Assembly: GCA_019059635.1 (NCBI GenBank) | Contig: JAGVRJ010000002.1 | Coordinates: 124,001 to 188,000, forward strand | DNA from: Proales similis | Lineage: Eukaryota > Rotifera > Eurotatoria > Ploima > Proalidae | Direction of reading: 5' to 3' | DNA length: 64,000 bases | Part shown: in pieces, positions 63,001-64,000 of the stretch | How positions within the stretch are numbered: position 1 is the stretch's first letter | Layout of the letters: each line of letters opens with the position of its first letter | Notes under the pieces: generated by a model | Databases searched by the model: none | Told to the model about the DNA's origin: nothing | What the model saw: the letters and a program-made list of their open reading frames with translations, nothing else | Program-made: the position numbers and the translations under genes

Positions 63001-64000
63001 TTCGCCGAATGCGATCATGCTTGAGTTGAACGAAATCTGCTGCAGCGAAACGGCCGGTATGTTCAGACAGCTCTTGATGCTCAGTGGCAGTCTCAAGTAG
63101 CAGAGCTCAAACTGCTCGAAGCCGCCCTGGTAGCTGATCGCAAAGATCAAATTTCTTGTGTACGGCTCGAAGCCAATTCGGTTCAATATTGGCTCGTTCA
63201 TGTCTAGCGGGCAAAATGTGTTTCACTTGAATTTGGCAACAAAAAAAAATGTAAAACTTGACAGCACCTGTGTACTGCCAGCCGTAGTTGGTCAACACGC
63301 TGGCAAAGTCGCTTCCTTTGGTGTGGAGAAGACCGATCTCGTATCTGGTCGCGCCGATCAGATCACGACACGAGCAGCTGACAATCTTGTTTGAAGAGTC
63401 GTGAGTGCATTGGCCCTCAGAGACTCTATTGCCGGGCGTCATCTGGATGCATTTCATCGAGAGGATTCCAACAGTCGGACGCGGCGCGTAGTAGCTTGAT
63501 ATATTCAACAAGATCTGATTGGTATCCGAGTGAGTGCGAATGTTGGGATCGAGCTTGAACGAGTCCAACTCTTCAAACGAAACATAATCAGGACGAGTAT
63601 TTTTCTCGTTCAATTTTACAACTCGAATACCCGTTTTGGCCTGAACACGATTGGACTCGGCGCCTTGCGGACTGGCACAGCCCCATGTGCGCATGAAGAG
63701 TTCATATCTCTCGCCGTAGAGCAAAGACCAGCCCGAAGTGTCCACATTGTACTCTCGGTCGTTGTTTACTACCAACGGCAGGCATTTCACACTCAGTGGG
63801 TCAGCCTGAGTCAGAGAGAAGCAGATCTCGTGCCGCTCGTAAACGCTCGTGTAGTTAAACATGATTTTGGCCATCAAAGTGTACGGCTGAAATTGAACTG
63901 AACTGAGTCGGGCCGGAGCCACATCTGACCAGGTTGAATCATTTGAATGGGCCATCATTTGAATGGGAGAGTGTGTTTCTTACCAGTGAACCTTTGGTAT
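60083..64000 (-). CDS. Receptor-type protein-tyrosine phosphatase, 5' part outside window
   Basis: Partial gene: the 5' end lies beyond the right edge. From the edge inward it has several divergent FN3-like extracellular modules with paired Cys. A single transmembrane helix follows (about 61712-61621; GVIVASCITMLIVASLAAFF, then stop-transfer RKKRR). One PTP domain comes next: NRYADILP; GSDYINASFI; YIACQAPLDATINDFWRM; the WPD loop in FKQWPDRKCP; the catalytic P-loop HCSAGLGRTG, split by an intron; and a Q-loop FQYRFIYEM. All catalytic residues are present, so it should be an active phosphatase. The C-terminus is a short basic tail (KSKRLSQASLKL). One catalytic domain with FN3 repeats fits the R3 subtype, but I cannot name the orthologue. 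Confidence 0.88.

Overview
The window is nuclear DNA from a small-genome animal. It holds 24 protein-coding genes in 64 kb. Almost all are single-copy animal orthologues, split by very short introns (mostly about 45-120 nt) and separated by short gaps. A Wnt O-acyltransferase (PORCN), a receptor tyrosine phosphatase, a rhodopsin-class GPCR, RBM24/38, TNFAIP8, ULK and two cilium-specific genes (ARL13B, DYNC2I1) point to a bilaterian metazoan with cilia. I cannot assign a phylum from this sequence. I found no mobile element, no convincing RNA gene and no CRISPR array. Exon boundaries were worked out by hand from reading frame, splice sites and remembered family sequences, so individual boundaries are less certain than gene identities.

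Layout, left to right: MPV17L2-like (-); peptide-type GPCR (+); DNAJC2, MARS2 and RPL10 (all -); SNX29 (+); a minus-strand run of DYNC2I1, PARN, COQ9 and GLMN; SH3BGR with a long Glu tail (+); ARL13B (-) and TNFAIP8-like (-); CHD1 (+); a minus-strand run of MRPS7, PPIL3 and PORCN; POLR3B (+, 24 coding exons); IBA57 and SRRM1 (-); ULK/Atg1 kinase (+); and a minus-strand run of RBM24/38, WRAP53/TCAB1, ACAT2 and a receptor-type PTP that runs off the right edge.

Functionally the set mixes RNA biology (PARN, SRRM1, POLR3B, RBM24, WRAP53), translation (RPL10, MRPS7, MARS2, DNAJC2), mitochondrial cofactor chemistry (COQ9 for ubiquinone, IBA57 for Fe-S clusters), chromatin (CHD1), trafficking and autophagy (SNX29, ULK), cilia (ARL13B, DYNC2I1) and signalling (GPCR, PORCN, PTPR). 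Neighbours are not obviously related in pathway. Same-strand clusters have gaps of only about 110-520 bp.

Most notable observations: (1) textbook RFX X-box palindromes occur just upstream of both ciliary genes, and I noticed no others; (2) 3' splice sites end in AAG unusually often (11 of 23 in POLR3B); (3) several genes carry acceptor-like sequences directly before the start codon and sit in tight same-strand clusters, suggesting trans-splicing/operons or 5'UTR introns; (4) the SNX29 start codon appears to be split by an intron; (5) stop codons lie inside AATAAA signals in two genes; (6) the receptor phosphatase ectodomain shows an A-B-A-B module duplication.
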